NCBI GenBank assembly: GCA_013816275.1
Contig: JACDER010000034.1
Location: forward strand, 1 to 9,493
Direction: 5' to 3'
DNA from: Actinomycetota bacterium
GTDB lineage: Bacteria > Actinomycetota > Thermoleophilia > Gaiellales > Gaiellaceae
DNA: 9,493 nt
Shown here: piece by piece, positions 7,139 to 9,493 of the stretch
Position numbering within the stretch: the stretch's first letter is position 1
Layout of the letters: every line of letters starts with the position of its first letter
Notes under the pieces: model-generated
Seen by the model: the letters and a program-made list of their open reading frames with translations, nothing else
What the model was told of the DNA's origin: nothing
Databases searched by the model: none
Position numbers and translations under genes: made by a program

Positions 7139-8580
7139 GCGGCCGGGCCGGAGACCAGGCTCGGCGCCGGCGGGGGAGTCACCTCGATCGCGCTCGTCCC
7201 GAGCGTGATCACGTCGCCCGGCGCCAGCAGGGTGGGAAGCTCGATGCGCTTCCCGTTGATCCACGACCCGTTCAGCGACTGCAGGTCGTCGATGACCAGC
7301 GTGCCGTCGACGACGCGAATGACGCAGTGGCGGCGCGAGATCTCGGGATCGGCGATCACGAGGTCGCCTTCGCGCCCGATCACGAGCCGGTCCTTCACGG
7401 TGAGCTGCTGGCCGGCGAGCGGCCCCTTGGTGATCTTGAGCGCCGGGGTCCCGCGGCGGCCCGATTCGATCGCCTCCTGAAGGTGCCGCTCGGCCATCCA
7501 GTCCTTCAGCATCGCCGTCGGCAGGCGCTCGATCTTGCTTCGCCCGGCCGCCGCCATGCGCAGGTCGACCTCAGGCTCGACCACGGCCGCCTCGGCCCCC
7601 GCCGGCGGTTCGGCTTCCGGCTCGCCCTCGCCGGCCTCGAGCGCCCGTCCGGTCTTCGCCAGGAAGACGTCGTCGAGGGTCGGAGAGCGCAGCGTCAGGT
7701 TGGCGATCTCGACCCCGGCCTGGTCGAGCGCACGCACGATCTCGGCGACGGCGGCCCCGCGGTCGCGGAGCCGGACGCCGACCGTTCCGTTCTCACCGGA
7801 TGTGGGAGCGAGCGATCCGAAGCGCGACAGAGTCGTCTCGAGACGCTCCCGATCGCTGGCGAGCGCCGGCGTCACCTCGAGCGTGGAGCCGCCGATCTGC
7901 GCCTTCAGCTCCTCGGGAGTTCCCTCGGCGACGATCTTGCCGTGGTCGATGATCCCGACGCGCCGCGCCAGGACGTCGGCTTCCTCGAGGTACTGCGTCG
8001 TCAGAAAGATGGTCACGCCCTCGTCTCGCGCCAGGCGGCGGACTTCCTCCCAGAGCGCGTTGCGGCTGTGCGGGTCGAGGCCGGTCGTCGGCTCGTCGAG
8101 GAAGATGATGCTCGGCGAGTGGACGAGCGAGAGCGCGAGGTCGAGCCGCCGCCGCATCCCTCCCGAGTACGTGCCGATCTTGCGGTCGCCCGCGCCGGAG
8201 AGGCCGACGCGCTCGAGCAGCTCCTCCTGCCGTTCCTTTGCCTGCTTCTTCGGGAAGCCGTTCAGCCCGGCCTGCAGGTAGAGGTGCTCGCGACCGGTGA
8301 GCAATGGGTCGAGGGCGGCTTCCTGGAGCGCGACCCCGATGATGCGCCGCACCTGGTCGCCCTGCGTCGCGATGTCGAAACCGCCCACCGTCGCGCGGCC
8401 GCCGCTCGGCGGAAGCAGGGTGACCAGCATCTTGACCATGGTCGACTTGCCCGCTCCGTTTGGGCCGAGGAAGCCGTAGATCTCCCCCCTCTCCACGTAG
8501 AGGTCGACGCCGTCGACGGCGCGCGGGCCCTTCTTGTACTCGCGGACGAGACCCTCGACGTCGATCGCGTGCTCAGCCAT
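7135..8580 (-). CDS. DrrA-like ABC exporter ATPase with C-terminal FHA domain
   Basis: Protein of 481 residues, against about 310-340 for ordinary DrrA-type ATPases. Residues 1-310 form the nucleotide-binding subunit: Walker A GPNGAGKST (39-47), Q-loop Gln86, signature YSGGMRRRLDLA (138-149), Walker B SIIFLDEPTTGLD (157-169), Gln196 at the switch-histidine position in TTQYLEEAD, and the DrrA-type C-terminal region ending SPTLDDVFLAKTGR (299-312). After an acidic, Pro/Ala-rich linker (about 313-340) and a short helical stretch (352-375) comes an FHA domain at about 380-468. It has IGRE (401-404), the SRRH core (415-418), LNGS (436-439) and NGK (442-444), so the phosphothreonine-contact residues are present. 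The ATG at 8580 has AAAGGG ten bases upstream; the longer in-frame start at 8721 would overlap the divergent amidohydrolase gene. It is the first gene of a three-gene export operon. The FHA domain points to control by a Ser/Thr kinase, which is not in this window. Confidence 0.95.
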   Translation of the reverse strand: MAEHAIDVEGLVREYKKGPRAVDGVDLYVERGEIYGFLGPNGAGKSTMVKMLVTLLPPSGGRATVGGFDIATQGDQVRRIIGVALQEAALDPLLTGREHLYLQAGLNGFPKKQAKERQEELLERVGLSGAGDRKIGTYSGGMRRRLDLALSLVHSPSIIFLDEPTTGLDPHSRNALWEEVRRLARDEGVTIFLTTQYLEEADVLARRVGIIDHGKIVAEGTPEELKAQIGGSTLEVTPALASDRERLETTLSRFGSLAPTSGENGTVGVRLRDRGAAVAEIVRALDQAGVEIANLTLRSPTLDDVFLAKTGRALEAGEGEPEAEPPAGAEAAVVEPEVDLRMAAAGRSKIERLPTAMLKDWMAERHLQEAIESGRRGTPALKITKGPLAGQQLTVKDRLVIGREGDLVIADPEISRRHCVIRVVDGTLVIDDLQSLNGSWINGKRIELPTLLAPGDVITLGTSAIEVTPPPAPSLVSGPAA

Positions 8581-8662
8581 TCGATCCGTACCCTTTCGCG
8601 CCTCGGCCTCCGCGTCAAGCAATTGATGTAGAGCCGCACGTGTGCGAGACTCGGGCGGGGCT
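8581..8662. promoter_or_regulatory. Divergent intergenic region between the ABC operon and the amidohydrolase
   Basis: This 82-bp gap must hold both promoters unless they reach into coding DNA. It contains a perfect inverted repeat, CGCAC-GT-GTGCG (8635-8646), about 17 bases before the amidohydrolase ATG, and an A/T-rich patch, CAATTGATGTA (8620-8630). TTGACG on the minus strand (8618-8613) looks like a -35 box, but no -10 hexamer lies at the right distance. No convincing promoter pair is visible on either strand; the dyad is a possible operator only. Confidence 0.3.
8591..8596 (-). promoter_or_regulatory. Ribosome binding site of the ABC-FHA operon
   Basis: AAAGGG on the minus strand sits ten bases before the ATG at 8580. 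It supports this start over upstream in-frame codons and marks the entry point for translation of the coupled operon. Confidence 0.55.
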
Positions 8663-9493
8663 ATGAGTATCGATTTCCACGCGCACCTCGCGCGAGAGGA
8701 TCCAAAGGCGCCGCCTTTCATGCGCGACCTGTTCGACGTCGAGGGTTACCTCGAGAAACAGGAGCGCGCCGGGATCGAGCGGACGGTCCTCTCCTACGCC
8801 CTCGACGACGAGGGTGAGTCGATGGACGACGTCAAGGGCGAGCACGACTTTCTCGCCGGGCTCGTCGAGCAGCATCCGGGGAGGTTCTCGGCGCTCGCGG
8901 CCGTAGATCCGTTCGGCGGCGCGGACTGGCTCGCAGAGGCCGAGCGCGCGCTCGAGCTGGGATTCACCGGCTTCTGCTTCCCGACGAGCAGGAACGGGAG
9001 GTACCTCGACTCCGGCGCGGCGGTGGATGCGTTCGCGCTCGCGGACGAGCGCGGCGTCCTCGTCTTCCTCCATCCCTCGGCCGCTCCGATCGAGCCGGAG
9101 CGGGCCGGGCACAGGCTCGTCAACGCGTGGGTCGGACGCCCGTACGACACCGGCATCTGCCTCTCGCGGATGCTGCTCGCCGACACGCTGGCGAGCTATC
9201 CCGACATCAGGATGATCGTCGCGCACTCGGGCGGCACGCTGCCGATGCTGATCGGCCGGCTCGAGCACGTCTTCGCGGGGATGAAGCGTATGGCCGCGTT
9301 CGCGGGCGGCGGGCCTCCTGGTGGAGGACCGCCCGGTGGGGGGCCGCCCGGTGGAGGGCCGCCCGGCGGCGGTGGCCCACCTGGAGCGGCGATCCCCGAC
9401 GAGGCGAAGATCGAGGCCGCCTTCGAGGGGCGTCCGCTGAGCGAGCGGCTCGACCGGATGTACTTCGACACCGCCAGCTATCACCCGGCGCCG
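8663..9493 (+). CDS. Amidohydrolase (ACMSD-like, amidohydrolase_2 superfamily), 3' end outside window
   Basis: The reading frame is open from ATG 8663 to the last base, giving 277 residues. It begins MSIDFHAHLA, with the metal-binding H-x-H at His6 and His8 on the first barrel strand. LHPSA supplies His137, IVAHSGGTLPML (185-196) supplies His188, and YFDTASYH (267-274) supplies the conserved Asp269. This is the arrangement of the TIM-barrel amidohydrolase superfamily related to aminocarboxymuconate-semialdehyde decarboxylase, whose members are metal-dependent decarboxylases or hydrolases. The substrate is unknown. A Gly/Pro tandem repeat interrupts the fold at 215-241. The start is chosen because it gives the motif directly at the N-terminus; GTG 8642 in the same frame is less likely. 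The G-rich stretch GGGCGGGG just upstream is a poor ribosome binding site. The gene diverges from the ABC operon. Confidence 0.88.
   Translation, partial: MSIDFHAHLAREDPKAPPFMRDLFDVEGYLEKQERAGIERTVLSYALDDEGESMDDVKGEHDFLAGLVEQHPGRFSALAAVDPFGGADWLAEAERALELGFTGFCFPTSRNGRYLDSGAAVDAFALADERGVLVFLHPSAAPIEPERAGHRLVNAWVGRPYDTGICLSRMLLADTLASYPDIRMIVAHSGGTLPMLIGRLEHVFAGMKRMAAFAGGGPPGGGPPGGGPPGGGPPGGGGPPGAAIPDEAKIEAAFEGRPLSERLDRMYFDTASYHPAP
9305..9385 (+). repeat. In-frame 15-bp tandem repeat encoding GGGPP
   Basis: Four 15-bp units each encode Gly-Gly-Gly-Pro-Pro, followed by a fifth of 18 bp encoding GGGGPP. It lies inside the amidohydrolase gene between the His188 segment and the Asp269 segment. The units differ mainly at third positions (for example GGGCCTCCT, GGACCGCCC, GGGCCGCCC), so the array is imperfect at DNA level but almost perfect at protein level. 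Such a segment would form a flexible or polyproline-like loop on the barrel surface. The count could vary between strains by slippage. Confidence 0.9.

Noticed and set aside
7139..7264. N-terminal extension of the first permease from an ATG at 7264
   Set aside because: It would overlap the FHA-coding region out of frame and yields an Arg/Asp-rich leader. ATG 7138 gives a normal ABC-2 N-terminus and an ATGA overlap.
8615..9484. 289-codon minus-strand open frame opposite the amidohydrolase
   Set aside because: The plus frame from 8663 carries the H-x-H, His137, His188 and Asp269 metal-site motifs, so the minus frame is a shadow. Its GGPPP-like stretch only mirrors the tandem repeat.

Overview
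This is a G+C-rich bacterial window with third codon positions almost all G or C, high coding density and several short divergent or overlapping gene junctions. The mix of genes suggests a high-GC actinobacterium, possibly Thermoleophilia: a Xfp-type phosphoketolase, a bacterial GH15 glucoamylase/trehalase-like enzyme, a DrrA-type ABC exporter and an amidohydrolase of the aminocarboxymuconate-decarboxylase superfamily. That assignment is inference; the window contains no rRNA, tRNA or taxonomic marker. The long overlapping ORFs on opposite strands, up to 967 codons, are side effects of high G+C.

Layout. (1) Bases 1-108 hold one end of a G+C-rich intergenic repeat that touches the stop codon of the phosphoketolase gene. 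(2) xfp (minus strand, 106-2490) diverges from a small stand-alone cyclic-nucleotide-binding-fold protein (plus, 2570-2992) across 79 bp that contain a -10-like hexamer and an inverted repeat. (3) After a second repeat copy (about 2992-3125) comes a GH15 family enzyme (plus, 3156-5024). A third, compact copy (5027-5105) follows its stop codon and ends one base before a small four-helix membrane protein of DUF1772 type (plus, 5107-5571). (4) That gene converges on an ABC export operon read from the minus strand (8580 to 5568): an ATPase with a C-terminal FHA domain, then two ABC-2 permeases. All genes in the operon are joined by 4-base stop/start overlaps. (5) Diverging from the operon is an amidohydrolase (plus, from 8663) that runs off the end of the window and carries a GGGPP tandem-repeat insertion.

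How the genes might work together. Phosphoketolase and the GH15 enzyme both belong to carbohydrate metabolism. GH15 would release glucose from trehalose or alpha-glucans, and phosphoketolase would turn sugar phosphates into acetyl phosphate. They are not in one operon, so any link is only by proximity. The ABC operon is a self-contained drug- or lipid-type exporter, and its FHA domain suggests control by Ser/Thr phosphorylation.

The two most unusual points are the FHA domain fused to the C-terminus of a DrrA-like ATPase, and a palindromic repeat family whose conserved arm starts within two bases of the stop codon at each of the three gene ends that have an intergenic space behind them.
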